Source: Oceanidesulfovibrio marinus (GTDB lineage Bacteria; Desulfobacterota; Desulfovibrionia; Desulfovibrionales; Desulfovibrionaceae). From it: a stretch of 64,000 nucleotides of DNA. Under the pieces are notes generated by a model. That model had not been told where the DNA came from. It made no database searches and worked only from the letters and a program-made list of their open reading frames with translations. A program made the translations under genes and the position numbers. Shown here one piece after another: positions 48,025 through 58,184 of this stretch; within the stretch, counting starts at the first letter, position 1, and every line of letters starts with the position of its first letter. The stretch is taken from the NCBI RefSeq assembly GCF_013085545.1, contig NZ_CP039543.1, positions 2,232,001 through 2,296,000 of the forward strand. The letters are read 5' to 3'.

Positions 48025-49416
48025 TCAGCAGATTCCGTGCCCTTCCTTGCCATGGTCCGTGGCGTGGGACGGCGGCGAGGCGTCCAGCTTCTGCATCACG
48101 TTCTGCAGGTCCGCGGCAAAGAGCTCGGCCATGTCGCGGCTGAAGTTCTCCTTGACCACGATGCGCAGCACGGCCGTGCCGTCCGCCTTAGGCGGCAGGG
48201 TGTACGCCGGCACGATCCAGCCCTTGGCGCGGATGGCCTCCGAGATGTGGAACACGGTGTAGCGCGAGTCGTCCAGCAGCCGCAGCGCGATGACCGGCAG
48301 CATGGGGCTGTCGCCGATAACCTCGAACTTGCCGCTGTCCGTGATGGTCCGCGCCAACTGCTGCGCCGTTTCCACGCAATTGGAGAGCACCTGGCGGTAT
48401 CCCTCCCGGCCGAAGCGCAGGAAGTTGTAGTACTGGCCCATGACCAGCGCCGAACCGCGCGAGAAGTTCAGGCTGTAGTTCTCCATCTCGCCGCCCAGGT
48501 AGTTGATTTTGTAGACCAGATCTTCGGGAACGTCGCTGGCGTCGCGGAAGATGAGCGAGCCCAGGCCAGGGTAGACCAGCCCGTACTTGTGGTTGGAGAC
48601 GTTGATGGAGCGCACCGTGGGCAGGCGGAAGTCCCATGCCTCGTCCGGATGCACGAAGGGCATGACAAACCCGCCGCTGGCGCCGTCCACATGCATGGGA
48701 ATGGACAGGCCACGCTCGGCGTTCAGCTTCTGCAGCAAGGCGTCGATGCCGGCCACGTCGTCCATCTGGCCGGTGTAGGTGGTGCCCACCACCGCACCCA
48801 CGGCGATGGTGTTCTCGTCCACCAGCGGAGCCACGTCGTCCGGCCCGATAACGTACTTGCCGGGCCCAAGCTCGATGGTCCGCGCCTCCACCTCGAAGTA
48901 GTTGGCGAACTTCTCCCAGCAGGAGTGCACGTCCAGCCCGTAGATGATGTTGGGCCTGTCGGCCGGTTTGCCGGCCGCCTTGCGGCGATGCTGCCAGGAG
49001 CGCTTGTGCGCCAGCAGCCCCAGCATGATGGCCTCGCTGGAGCCGATGGTCACCGTGCCCACGGCCCGGCCTTGTTCCGGCGCGTTCAGCAGATGGGCCA
49101 GCATGCTCACCACCCGCTCGTGAATCTTCTGTGTCTGCGGGTACTCATCCTGGTCGATGAAGTTCTTGTTCACACACATGGCCATCAGCTCGTTGGCCTC
49201 GGGGTCCATCCACGTGGTCACAAAGGAGGCGAGGTTCAGAGCCGGGTTGCCGTCCAGATTCAGCTCGTCCTGGACAAGCTGCTTCACTGTGCGGGGGTCC
49301 ATGGGCGATTCGGGTATTTCGTACCTGGGGATCGGTTCGCAGAACGACCGACAACCGTATGTGGGGGCGATGGTGGAAGAGCCGGCGTCGCTCGTCTTCA
49401 CTTGCTTCTTCAGCAC
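48025..49416 (-). CDS. gadB: Glutamate decarboxylase
   Basis: A 463-residue PLP enzyme that decarboxylates glutamate to GABA, consuming a proton. The start (GTG 49416) has AAGGAG 8 bases upstream and gives the standard GadB N-terminal layout; ATG 49299 would remove a conserved part. Features: QLVQDELNLDGNPALNLASFVTTWMD, KNFIDQDEYPQ, GTVTIGSSEAIMLGLLAHKR, MHVDGASGGFVMPF, and the PLP lysine in SINVSNHKYGLVYPG. The C-terminal region is like GadB and should be involved in pH gating. No GadC antiporter lies in this window, so an acid-resistance circuit is not visible here. Confidence 0.95.
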   Translation of the reverse strand: MLKKQVKTSDAGSSTIAPTYGCRSFCEPIPRYEIPESPMDPRTVKQLVQDELNLDGNPALNLASFVTTWMDPEANELMAMCVNKNFIDQDEYPQTQKIHERVVSMLAHLLNAPEQGRAVGTVTIGSSEAIMLGLLAHKRSWQHRRKAAGKPADRPNIIYGLDVHSCWEKFANYFEVEARTIELGPGKYVIGPDDVAPLVDENTIAVGAVVGTTYTGQMDDVAGIDALLQKLNAERGLSIPMHVDGASGGFVMPFVHPDEAWDFRLPTVRSINVSNHKYGLVYPGLGSLIFRDASDVPEDLVYKINYLGGEMENYSLNFSRGSALVMGQYYNFLRFGREGYRQVLSNCVETAQQLARTITDSGKFEVIGDSPMLPVIALRLLDDSRYTVFHISEAIRAKGWIVPAYTLPPKADGTAVLRIVVKENFSRDMAELFAADLQNVMQKLDASPPSHATDHGKEGHGIC

Positions 49417-49832
49417 AGGGCGCGCTCCTTGCGTGAGTGAACAGTAGACTTCTGGCTTTGGTGCGGATGGTTTCCGAAAGACCCGTATGGGACGGACACA
49501 TCTGGGCCTAGCCCATTTACAGCGGGGCGTCCACCGCGGCCGGCGGGAAACCTGGTCCATCCCGACAAAATCTCAGTCTTTGCATTTCCTAATAGCGCCA
49601 CGCCAGAAAATACACCCCAGCCGAACTATACCCGACGCCTGGAATGTCAACTAAGCACCTGACATCTCGACGAATCAGTCACAGATCGGAAAGGTTTCGG
49701 ATGCCCGCTGGAAAAAGCGACACAAACCATGTACTTGTCCATGGCTCCACGCCGGGGAGTCTGCTAAAATACGAGCCATCATTCCATTTCTCCCCCCGCG
49801 TTTGTGGACTTTTGGAGCACGAGGGTATCACC
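49417..49832. other. Divergent intergenic region, gadB / small membrane protein
   Basis: A 416-base divergent gap. I see no strong promoter, terminator or inverted repeat apart from scattered short AT stretches around 49555-49640, and no protein-coding frame with good ribosome-binding site. Confidence 0.35.
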
Positions 49833-50048
49833 ATGAACCGCAAAGAAGACAACCGAACCCACACATACGTTCTCAGAAACGGCGAACACATTCCCCCTGT
49901 CAGGTCTTTCGATCCGTTCAAAACCCTGATACTTACCCTGGTAGCCATCCTGCTGTTGATTTCCATGGTGCTTCCCGGGCATGTTCATATCGGCTCCGGC
50001 CTGGCAACGCAGGATATATACGCCGGCGGCGCGCCGGTCTCTGAATAA
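49833..50048 (+). CDS. Small single-pass membrane protein
   Basis: A 71-residue protein with a charged N-terminal half (MNRKEDNRTHTYVLRNGEHIPPVRSFDPFK) and one membrane helix (LILTLVAILLLISMVLPG, about residues 32-49), then a short tail. GAGGG precedes ATG 49833. Longer frame upstream is not protein-like. It lies 34 bases before the sulfotransferase-like gene in the same direction. No family recognised. Confidence 0.7.
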   Translation: MNRKEDNRTHTYVLRNGEHIPPVRSFDPFKTLILTLVAILLLISMVLPGHVHIGSGLATQDIYAGGAPVSE

Positions 50049-50081
50049 CATCTTACGTAGAACGAGAGCGACCGCGAGCCA

Positions 50082-50798
50082 GTGCGTGACCGTCTGATTT
50101 TTCAACATATTCCGAAAACCGCCGGCTCGACGGCCCGTGCGGGGTTCGCTGCACTCTATCCGTCCCAGTCCGTGTTTGCGTTTGATCAGGACGGGGTGCT
50201 GGACAACCTGCTGACCCTTCCTCGCGAGAAGAAGGACGCTATCCGCTTTTTCTCCGGCCACGTGGATTACGGCATCCACAAGATTTTCAACGGCCCCACC
50301 GTTTATGCCGCCTTCCTGCGCGATCCGGTGGAACGCGTCTTCTCCCACTGGTGGCACATCTTCACCCGACCGGAGCACCGCTTTCACGACTTTGCCCAGT
50401 CCACCACCCTGGACGAGTTCCTGGACGCCGCGGTGCGGCCGCGAATGAACAACTGCATGACGCGCATGCTCTCGGGCATCAACCCACCATACGGCGAGTG
50501 CCCGGAGTCCATGCTCAAGGCGGCGACGCGCAACATCTCTGAATCGTACTGTTTTCTTGGAACAAAGGAGCGCTTCGAGGAATCCTACGCCATGCTCGCC
50601 CAGATGCTTGGCGCCGATGAGAAGCAGCTGACCCCACCTCCCTCGCGCAACCTCTCCGAGAACAGACCCCGCGTGGAGGAGCTGCCGCGGGAGACACGCC
50701 GCTGCATCGAGCGGCTCAACGGCCTGGACATCGAGCTCTACGAGAAGTTCAAACCGCGGTTGCCCATGGTGCTGACTCCCAAGGTCACCACCGGCTGA
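50082..50798 (+). CDS. Sulfotransferase-family protein
   Basis: A 238-residue soluble protein of the sulfotransferase family 2 / heparan sulfotransferase-like type. The PAPS 5'-phosphosulfate-binding loop is HIPKTAGSTARAGF (residues ~9-22). The 3'-phosphate-binding region is LRDPVERVFSHWWH (~79-92). A normal dinucleotide-binding fold follows. Such enzymes add sulfate to sugars or lipids, or, in some bacteria, act on unknown acceptors. The start GTG 50082 has a weak GAG upstream. Downstream gene order does not reveal an acceptor. Confidence 0.85.
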   Translation: MRDRLIFQHIPKTAGSTARAGFAALYPSQSVFAFDQDGVLDNLLTLPREKKDAIRFFSGHVDYGIHKIFNGPTVYAAFLRDPVERVFSHWWHIFTRPEHRFHDFAQSTTLDEFLDAAVRPRMNNCMTRMLSGINPPYGECPESMLKAATRNISESYCFLGTKERFEESYAMLAQMLGADEKQLTPPPSRNLSENRPRVEELPRETRRCIERLNGLDIELYEKFKPRLPMVLTPKVTTG

Positions 50799-50953
50799 GG
50801 CCGCATACTCATAGATCGCGGCGGCGAGTCCTGCCGCCACGCCCTCCCCTCCCTTCAGATGCGTCCCAGTACGGGACAACCCCCGGACGCGGCGACCACG
50901 CCGCCCGGCGGTTCATGCTCTGGCGCCGGCTGTAGCAGCCAACCACAGCGTTG

Positions 50954-51160
50954 CTACTTGTGCAACGAGCCGATCTCCTTGATGACCTCGTCCATGTGGA
51001 TGTAATCGCGCTCCGGCAGCCCGGCCAGCGCCTCCAGCGATTCCTCGGGCGCGCCGTTCTCCACGGCGAGGTCGATAATTGTTTTCCGCGTCGCCGGAAA
51101 ATTGGCGTCTTTGAGGTAGCGGGACAGCGCGGCGATATCGTCTGGCGTGTAGTGGGACAC
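50954..51160 (-). CDS. DUF2795 small protein (copy 1)
   Basis: A 68-residue helical protein of the DUF2795 type: ALSRYLKDANFPATRKTIIDLAVENGAP...LEALAGLPERDYIHMDEVIKEIG. DUF2795 proteins are small helical proteins widespread in bacteria, with no proven function; the second half of the pattern (R-D-Y-x-x-M-D-E-V) matches the usual ending. Start GTG 51160 has AAGGAG upstream. A second member lies ~300 bases upstream on the same strand. Confidence 0.88.
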   Translation of the reverse strand: MSHYTPDDIAALSRYLKDANFPATRKTIIDLAVENGAPEESLEALAGLPERDYIHMDEVIKEIGSLHK

Positions 51161-51456
51161 TCGTTCAAGCTCCTTTCTTTACGGAAGGTTCAAAGAAATT
51201 CCAGTGCGCGTGCGATCAGATCCCTGGCGCAACGGTCTGGTTCCATGGATATCCCTGGCCGCAGAAAAGCCGGCCAAGGAAACGACTCCCGCTGATGGCT
51301 TCCCTACAGGCGGATGCCCCGGAACGGGTTTCCTTGGATGGACTGCATTTCTGCGCCGGGTGATGAGGGGAGAGACGCAAGGGCGGCGGAGAGTGCGGGT
51401 GCAGAGCGAATCTACGCGCCGCGCATGACGCATATGCTGACGTCTAGCTATGCTTC

Positions 51457-51663
51457 TTAGCTATGGTGGAAGAGCTGCTCCAGCTCCCTTCGCGCCTCGT
51501 CCTCGCTTTGAATATCGTGACGCGAGGTATCCGTCAGGACGCTGAGCATGGAGGACTCGATGCCCTGCGAAAAGAGCTGATCCTTGAGCTGTTTACGGGT
51601 TGCGGGCCAGTTCATGCCCTCCAGGTAGGACTGGATTTCTTTTTGCGTCAAACGTCTTTCCAT
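51457..51663 (-). CDS. DUF2795 small protein (copy 2)
   Basis: A 68-residue protein similar to copy 1: IQSYLEGMNWPATRKQLKDQLFSQGIE...LSVLTDTSRHDIQSEDEARRELEQLF. P-A-T-R-K is shared exactly. AGGAG lies 8 bases before ATG 51663; an upstream ATG in frame would add ten non-conserved residues. The two copies have diverged strongly apart from the PATRK segment, so the duplication is old. Confidence 0.85.
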   Translation of the reverse strand: MERRLTQKEIQSYLEGMNWPATRKQLKDQLFSQGIESSMLSVLTDTSRHDIQSEDEARRELEQLFHHS

Positions 51664-51839
51664 GATGCACGCTCCTGTGATGGTGGTCTGCATAGCAGCG
51701 CCAAATCATTAGACAATGCACTCATCATGACATGCATCATACAGCGGCAGAGCGCCCATGGAAACAGCTGCGTGAAATTATGGCCGAAAGATACCGGCGG
51801 CACGGAAGCCGGCCGGTGTGGGGGATCATCCGAATACGG

Positions 51840-51989
51840 CTAGTTGCACGGGAACGCGAGAACGAAGATCCGTTCCCAGGCGCCGCAGAGGCGCATTGCG
51901 GCGCTGGCGCTGATGCCCAGCATGCGCAGACGGCAGTATACGTGCAATGGATTCAGATGGTGCTGGATGTTGTCTCTGAAAGTACGCAT
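51840..51989 (-). CDS. 49-residue conserved-looking small basic protein
   Basis: A short gene: MRTFRDNIQHHLNPLHVYCRL at the start, then a helix with LRMLGISASAAMRLCGAWERI. It has AGGAG six bases before ATG 51989 and no signal or membrane segment. The N-terminal HLNPLHVYCRLR pattern resembles small proteins I associate with Desulfovibrio genomes, but I cannot name a family. It lies ~180 bases upstream of the second DUF2795 gene, on the same strand, so these three small genes may belong together. Confidence 0.6.
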   Translation of the reverse strand: MRTFRDNIQHHLNPLHVYCRLRMLGISASAAMRLCGAWERIFVLAFPCN

Positions 51990-52185
51990 GACCAACTCCT
52001 GTTGCTACATATATCGACGGGATTCGAGGTTTCTTGACCCCCGGGATATGACTTTTCTATAGCAATGAACGGGCCAACTTTTTTAACCCGTTACAACAGC
52101 AGAACAATATTTTTTCGGGGATGGAATGGGTGTGTCAAAGAGACCCGTGCGGCGCATTTTCCAATAAAAACAGACACACACCGAC

Positions 52186-52983
52186 TTACGGTGGAAAAGG
52201 CCTGACCGGAAAGACTTGATTGAAGGGAAGATGCGGAATAGCCCATCGATCAAGGTCTTCGCAGCCCGGCGTCCAGATTCCGGCGCACAGCTCGCGCTCC
52301 TGGTTGCGCGGGGCAAAGGACATGCGCGTCATGCCGCCGATGTTGGACCAGCGCGTCATGCCGAGGGTTTCCGTAGGTTGGTGCCAATGCATGTGGCCGT
52401 TCATTACCCAGTCCACGCCTGGAATTTCATGCAGGGGCGGATACTTATGCCTCTTATCACGAAAGCCCAGGCCGCAGTGGCTGCCCCACAGCACGTACTC
52501 GGCATCGCCGCGAACATCAGAATCCACTGCATCGGGATGCGGCGAGCCATACGGCGTACCGCCCAGGGCCACGCGATGGCCAGCCGCGTCAAAGCGGCAA
52601 TGGATGCCCGATGTGTCCATCAGGTGGATCATGCCGGCAAGCGCTGTCACGGTCAGGCAGGAATCCTCCGGGCTGGCGCCCTCCCACTGGTCGTGGTTGC
52701 CCTGCAGCACCCACGGCCGGAACTTTGTGCCGGCGTACGGGCCCAGGACCTCGAAGGCGCGCCGCAGCACACGGTGTACATCGCCGGGATTGCGGTGGAA
52801 CAGATCACCAAGCAGCACCGGCAGAAGCTGCCGCTCTTGCGCAAGCTCCAGGCACGCCGAAATTTTGGCGAGCACATGCTCCAGGTAGTTCTCCCGCCGC
52901 TCGAACGGCGGCGTGGCCGCCAGGTGCGGGTCGGTAAAGAACAGGACGCCGGTATATGGCTCCTGTGACTCATACACAGTCAT
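52186..52983 (-). CDS. Calcineurin-like metallophosphoesterase
   Basis: A 265-residue phosphoesterase with the full two-metal signature set: D-x-H in FTDPHL (~17-22), GD in LLGDLFHR (~58-65), GNHD in LQGNHDQWE (~93-101) and GHMH in NGHMHWHQ (~196-203). Substrates in this superfamily include nucleotides, DNA and proteins; the order resembles Mre11/SbcD-like single-domain enzymes, but the assignment is open. Its ATG overlaps the 3' end of the methyltransferase gene (ATGA). It is the last gene of the long minus-strand operon. Confidence 0.88.
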   Translation of the reverse strand: MTVYESQEPYTGVLFFTDPHLAATPPFERRENYLEHVLAKISACLELAQERQLLPVLLGDLFHRNPGDVHRVLRRAFEVLGPYAGTKFRPWVLQGNHDQWEGASPEDSCLTVTALAGMIHLMDTSGIHCRFDAAGHRVALGGTPYGSPHPDAVDSDVRGDAEYVLWGSHCGLGFRDKRHKYPPLHEIPGVDWVMNGHMHWHQPTETLGMTRWSNIGGMTRMSFAPRNQERELCAGIWTPGCEDLDRWAIPHLPFNQVFPVRPFPP

Positions 52984-53906
52984 GCGCCCTCCTCCGGGCG
53001 GTTCTCAGGGCAATTGTCTGAGCTGTTCTCCGAGGCCCCGGCCGGACCATCACCAATCGCATTACACGCCATGAACGGGCAGAAGCCCCGCGCCCGGGAT
53101 GTCAGCACGCCGCGGCCGCCGGATGGGGACGGCTCATACATCACCAGGGGCGGCTCCCAGGCCAGCTCGGGCCCGCCGTTCTTGCGCGCCTCCACCAGCA
53201 CCAGCCGCGCCGGCTTGTCCGCATAGGGATGCACGGCGAGCACGCGCTTGGGCTCCAGCCGGTGGGCGGCCAGGCTCTGGAACAACCGGGCAGCGCCGTC
53301 GGCCGCAAAGATGAAAAACGCCTGGCCGCGGTTTTTCAGCAGAAAGGCCGCGGCAGAGACAAAGTCGTCGAGCGAGCCGCGCGTTTCCGACAGCGCGCCC
53401 TGGCGGACATCGCCCGCAGGCCTGCGTCCCCGGCCTGGCTCGCGATATGGCGGATTGGCCGCGACAGCATCCATGGACTCGGCACCAAGCAGCGCCAGTC
53501 CTTGTTTTTCGGATTCCTCGGCAACGGACACGCCACCGCGCAGCGTTGCGAGGTCCGCTTCCACAATGCGCACGCGATGCTCCAGTCCCAGCCGGACGGC
53601 GTTCTCATGCGCCGCGGCGGCCAGAGTGGGCTCGATCTCCACGCCGGCCACGGCCACGTCCTCGCGCAGCAGGGCCAGAGCCAGCCCCACCACGCCGCAG
53701 CCGGCCCCCAGGTCGGCCGCCATGGGTTCCTTCCCGCCGCGCAGGGCCCGCGCAAAGCAGGCCAGCAACAGCGCATCCACGGAGAAGCGGAACGCGCCTT
53801 CGGGCTGCGTGAGCCCGCGAGGAAAAAAGGCGCGCGCCTCGGCGGCGGAACCAGTGGTCCCCTCCGCCTGGGCGCGCCCTGTATGAGTAGTCTTGTCGAC
53901 GGCCAT
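52980..53906 (-). CDS. TrmN6-like class I methyltransferase
   Basis: A 308-residue SAM-dependent methyltransferase. The SAM-binding motif I is ADLGAGCGVVGLALAL (~63-78), and the NPPY catalytic motif, typical of adenine-N6 methyltransferases, is in AANPPYREPGRGRR (~147-160). TrmN6 (YfiC) methylates A37 of tRNA-Val, and homologues with this R-x-R extension are common. The protein carries an extra ~50-residue C-terminal tail not expected in TrmN6. GGGAG precedes ATG 53906. The frame continues upstream into icd but is not protein there. Confidence 0.85.
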   Translation of the reverse strand: MAVDKTTHTGRAQAEGTTGSAAEARAFFPRGLTQPEGAFRFSVDALLLACFARALRGGKEPMAADLGAGCGVVGLALALLREDVAVAGVEIEPTLAAAAHENAVRLGLEHRVRIVEADLATLRGGVSVAEESEKQGLALLGAESMDAVAANPPYREPGRGRRPAGDVRQGALSETRGSLDDFVSAAAFLLKNRGQAFFIFAADGAARLFQSLAAHRLEPKRVLAVHPYADKPARLVLVEARKNGGPELAWEPPLVMYEPSPSGGRGVLTSRARGFCPFMACNAIGDGPAGASENSSDNCPENRPEEGA

Positions 53907-53935
53907 GCACACTCCCGAGGCCGGCGCGTCCGGCG

Positions 53936-55084
<1,149 letters not shown>

Positions 55085-55162
55085 AATACTCCTTCCTGCG
55101 GCAGGTGATGTTTCCGCAGCGTTGTATGCAATTGATTTACGGCTTGGCAAGTCGGAGGGGCG

Positions 55163-55942
55163 TCAAATCCCGGCCACGAAGAACTCGTTCTCCAGGCTCG
55201 GCTTGTTGTAACGGAAGCGGTCGCCGTGAAGATCGCGAACACTGCCGCCGGCCCCTTCCAGCAGGGCCTGCCCGGCGGCGGTGTCCCATTCCGAGGTGGG
55301 GTGGAAGCAGGGGTAGATCTGGCCGAAGCCCGAGGCGAGCATGCAGAACTTCACGGCTCCGCCCACGTGGAGCTTTCCGAGGTACGGCTTGCCCGCCATG
55401 TAGGCGTCCAATCTGGGGGTACGCCTGGCGCGGCTGGTAAGCACGATGCGCTCTTCCGGCCGCACAGGCTGCGGATGCAGGCTCAAAGGCGATTCGCCGT
55501 CTGGGATGCGCCATGCGCCGAGCTCCGGACCGCCGGCAAAGAGCTCGCCTGTAAGCGGCAAGAAGATGACGCCGGCCACGGGGTATCGCCCGTGCACCAG
55601 GGCGATGTTCACGCAGAAATCGCCGGTGCCCTGGACAAAGCCCTTGGTGCCGTCCAGAGGATCGACCAGGAAGAACTCGGGCCAGTCCTTGCGCGCCTCG
55701 AAGCCTGGGAGCGCGGACTCCTCCGAGATGACGGGCACGCCGGGGAACGCCTCGGCCAGCCCGGTCGCGATGATCGCCTGGGCCGCGTCGTCGGCATCGG
55801 TCACCGGAGTCCTGTCCGCCTTGTAGCGCACGGCCAGGCCGGTCCGCACGGCGTACCGGACGACCAGCTCACGACCGGCGGCCGCAGCTATCTCGCCCAT
55901 GCGCACAAGGGCATCGTCCGGTTTGCGCGCGCCTGCCGTCAT
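55163..55942 (-). CDS. cysQ: 3'(2'),5'-bisphosphate nucleotidase (CysQ)
   Basis: A 259-residue inositol monophosphatase-fold phosphatase. It has PVTDADDAAQAII (~46-58), SEESALP (~73), the metal motif VDPLDGTKGFVQGTGDFCVNIAL (~94-115) and the C-terminal EWDTAAGQALLEGAGG (~218-233). CysQ hydrolyses PAP/PAPS-derived nucleotides to AMP, linked to sulfate activation, so its conservation in a sulfate reducer is not surprising; relatives may also hydrolyse inositol phosphates. ATG 55942 overlaps the stop of the HD-GYP gene (ATGA). Confidence 0.9.
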   Translation of the reverse strand: MTAGARKPDDALVRMGEIAAAAGRELVVRYAVRTGLAVRYKADRTPVTDADDAAQAIIATGLAEAFPGVPVISEESALPGFEARKDWPEFFLVDPLDGTKGFVQGTGDFCVNIALVHGRYPVAGVIFLPLTGELFAGGPELGAWRIPDGESPLSLHPQPVRPEERIVLTSRARRTPRLDAYMAGKPYLGKLHVGGAVKFCMLASGFGQIYPCFHPTSEWDTAAGQALLEGAGGSVRDLHGDRFRYNKPSLENEFFVAGI

Positions 55943-56931
55943 ACGATCCTTGAGTCCGACAGCACGCCGATGAGCCGCTTGAACACGTCCAGATCAAAGG
56001 CGCCGTTCATCTCGTCGCGCATCAGCTTGAGCGCCGCGTAGGGCTCCAGGGCCGGGGCATAGGGTCTGTCGGAGGTCAGGGCGTCGTACGTATCGCACAC
56101 CGTGACCACCCGGACAGGCAGCGGAATGTTCTCTGCCGGCATGCCGGACGGATAGCCTTTGCCGTCCATGCGCTCGTGGTGGAAGAGGATGCAGTTGAGC
56201 GCCGTCTGGGCCAGGGGCATGGTGGCGCACAGGGAGACGCCTTGCACAGGATGCGTATTGATGAGCTCGCGCTCCTCGCGGTCCAGGCGGCCGGGTTTGT
56301 CCAGAATGCGCCTGGGAATGGACGACTTGCCGATATCGTGCAGCACGGCGCCGAGGCCCACCTGGACAAGCTCCTCCCGGGGCAGGTCGTACGCCTGGAG
56401 CATGGCTGTGGCGTACACAAACACGTGCACCGAGTGCGTGTAGGTCTGGTAGTGGTTGGATATAAGCGAGGCCATGGCTCGCAGTGAGTCCTTGTGGGAG
56501 AGGAACTCCGTGCCCTTGCGGACCATGGCGGTGACGCGTTCGAAGGACTCGCGCTTGATGGACGACGGCAGCCGGGTGCGGAAGGTCTCCTCCACCAGGG
56601 ACGAGGACACCGAGTAGAGCACGCGGGAGCGCTCCTTGAGCGGCAGGGCCTCGTTGGTCAGTATCTCGCCGAGGTGGTCTTCCAGATAGCGCTCGAACTG
56701 GTCCTTCTCCTTGAGCTGAACATAGACCTCGGCCACGCCGTTCTCGTACAGCAGCCGGCGATGCTTCTCCGTGAACCGCTCGTCCGCATGGCAGTACAGG
56801 GTGTAGCCGCTCTCGTGCTTCAGATAGACGCTGAAGTCGTTCATAGTCTCCGGAAAAAGGAGCATGGGCGAAACGTGGAAAAAATCCTTGCCCGTGAGCG
56901 GGGAGGTGGCGTTGGCGTCGGACGAGGTCAT
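55939..56931 (-). CDS. HD-GYP domain c-di-GMP phosphodiesterase (copy 1)
   Basis: A 330-residue c-di-GMP hydrolase. The first ~100 residues form an N-terminal domain common to HD-GYP proteins of this group (LFPETMNDFSVYLKHESGYTLYCHADERFTEKHRRLL). The HD-GYP domain (~140-325) has the metal His-Asp in VLHDIGK, the downstream HHERMDGKGYP motif and the IPLPVRVVTVCDTYDAL segment. ATG 56931 lies 3 bases after the stop of the upstream paralogue; cysQ begins at its stop codon. It therefore belongs to a six-gene minus-strand operon. Confidence 0.92.
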   Translation of the reverse strand: MTSSDANATSPLTGKDFFHVSPMLLFPETMNDFSVYLKHESGYTLYCHADERFTEKHRRLLYENGVAEVYVQLKEKDQFERYLEDHLGEILTNEALPLKERSRVLYSVSSSLVEETFRTRLPSSIKRESFERVTAMVRKGTEFLSHKDSLRAMASLISNHYQTYTHSVHVFVYATAMLQAYDLPREELVQVGLGAVLHDIGKSSIPRRILDKPGRLDREERELINTHPVQGVSLCATMPLAQTALNCILFHHERMDGKGYPSGMPAENIPLPVRVVTVCDTYDALTSDRPYAPALEPYAALKLMRDEMNGAFDLDVFKRLIGVLSDSRIV

Positions 56932-56933
56932 GG

Positions 56934-57914
56934 TCAGATGATCTCCGCGCCGCTCAGGACGGTGATGAGCCGCTTGTACACGTCCAGGTCGAAGGCGCCC
57001 TTCATGCCGTCCCGCATCATCTTCAACGCCTCGTAAGGCCGCAGCGCCTGGGCGTACGGCTTGTTGGTGATGAGCATGTCGTACACGTCGCACACCGAGG
57101 CCACGCGCACGCACAGGGGGATGTCCTCGCCCTTGAGCTTTGTGGGGTAGCCTTTGCCGTCCATACGCTCGTGGTGGAAGAGGATGGTGTTGGTGGCGTG
57201 GGACGAAAGAGGGAGTTGCGCGCACATGGAGACGCCGAGCACGGGGTGCGCGTTCACCTGCTCGCGCTCCTCGTCCGTCAGGGAGCCCGGCTTGTACAGG
57301 ATGTACTTGGGAATCCTGGCCTTGCCCAGGTCGTGCAGGATGGCGCCCAGCCCGCTCTGCACCAGGGTCTCCTTGTCCAGATCGTACGTGGAGAGAATGG
57401 AGAGCACATAGACGAAAACCTGCACGCTGTGGGTGAAGGTCTTGTAGTCGTGGGAGATGAAGCCGGCCACGGCCTTGAGCGCGCGCTCCATGGTCAGAAA
57501 AGAGGCTGAGTAGCGAACGAGCTCGGTGAGGCGCTCGAACTGCTTATGGCCCAGGGGCATGGGCAGGCTGGTCTCGAAGGTATCGCGCATGAGCTCTACC
57601 GAGGCGTTGTAGAGCACGCCGGCGCGCTCGCGCAAGGGCAGGTCCTCGTCGTTCAGGATGCGGCCCAGGTTTTCCTCCACGTAGCGGTCGTACAGCTCCT
57701 TGTGCTGGGGCAGGATGAACACCTGGCTGACGCCGATATCGTGCAGAGCCTCGCGGTGGCGCTCGGTGAACCGCTCGTTCTTTCCGGAGTACAGGACGTA
57801 CTTGTCGTCCTGTCGGAGATAGACGCTGAACTGCCCCATGGTGCTGGGGAAGATCATCATGGGGGATATGGGTATCAGCTTCTGCGCTGCGGCCGCAGAA
57901 TTGGATTCGCTCAT
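56934..57914 (-). CDS. HD-GYP domain c-di-GMP phosphodiesterase (copy 2)
   Basis: A 326-residue paralogue of the preceding gene with the same layout: N-terminal domain (IFPSTMGQFSVYLRQDDKYVLYSGKNERFTERH), then HD-GYP with ILHDLGKARIP and HHERMDGKGYPTKLKGE. The C-terminal end (GAFDLDVYKRLITVLSG) closely matches copy 1 (GAFDLDVFKRLIGVLSD). All catalytic residues are present in both. It is the first gene of the minus-strand operon. Start ATG 57914 has GGAAG upstream. Confidence 0.92.
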   Translation of the reverse strand: MSESNSAAAAQKLIPISPMMIFPSTMGQFSVYLRQDDKYVLYSGKNERFTERHREALHDIGVSQVFILPQHKELYDRYVEENLGRILNDEDLPLRERAGVLYNASVELMRDTFETSLPMPLGHKQFERLTELVRYSASFLTMERALKAVAGFISHDYKTFTHSVQVFVYVLSILSTYDLDKETLVQSGLGAILHDLGKARIPKYILYKPGSLTDEEREQVNAHPVLGVSMCAQLPLSSHATNTILFHHERMDGKGYPTKLKGEDIPLCVRVASVCDVYDMLITNKPYAQALRPYEALKMMRDGMKGAFDLDVYKRLITVLSGAEII

Positions 57915-58184
57915 GAAGGGAAGCTCCGGAAAAAAAACAGCATATACGCTGTGTGCGATTCAACGGCAGTAGATATCATTGCAGGGGGCCATGTCAACGC
58001 GGAGAGATCGACCAGATCCTTCCACCAGGAACGATAGACAACAACTCCACTGGAAAGTATTATCCGTTTCAGGAAACGCTATTATCAGAAAAGCTGCCAT
58101 ATATGTCAGAATAGCACCGAATTTCAGCAGGCTACCAGATGCACCTGCTGGACACGAACAACAGCACAGGCTACGTTTAATGGC

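Noticed and set aside
48037-49440. A 467-codon plus-strand open frame over gadB
   Set aside because: Antisense shadow of glutamate decarboxylase, with Val/His/Gly-rich composition and no motifs.
57915-58184. c-di-GMP riboswitch between the HD-GYP and HDOD genes
   Set aside because: I found no GEMM-type core sequence in this region.
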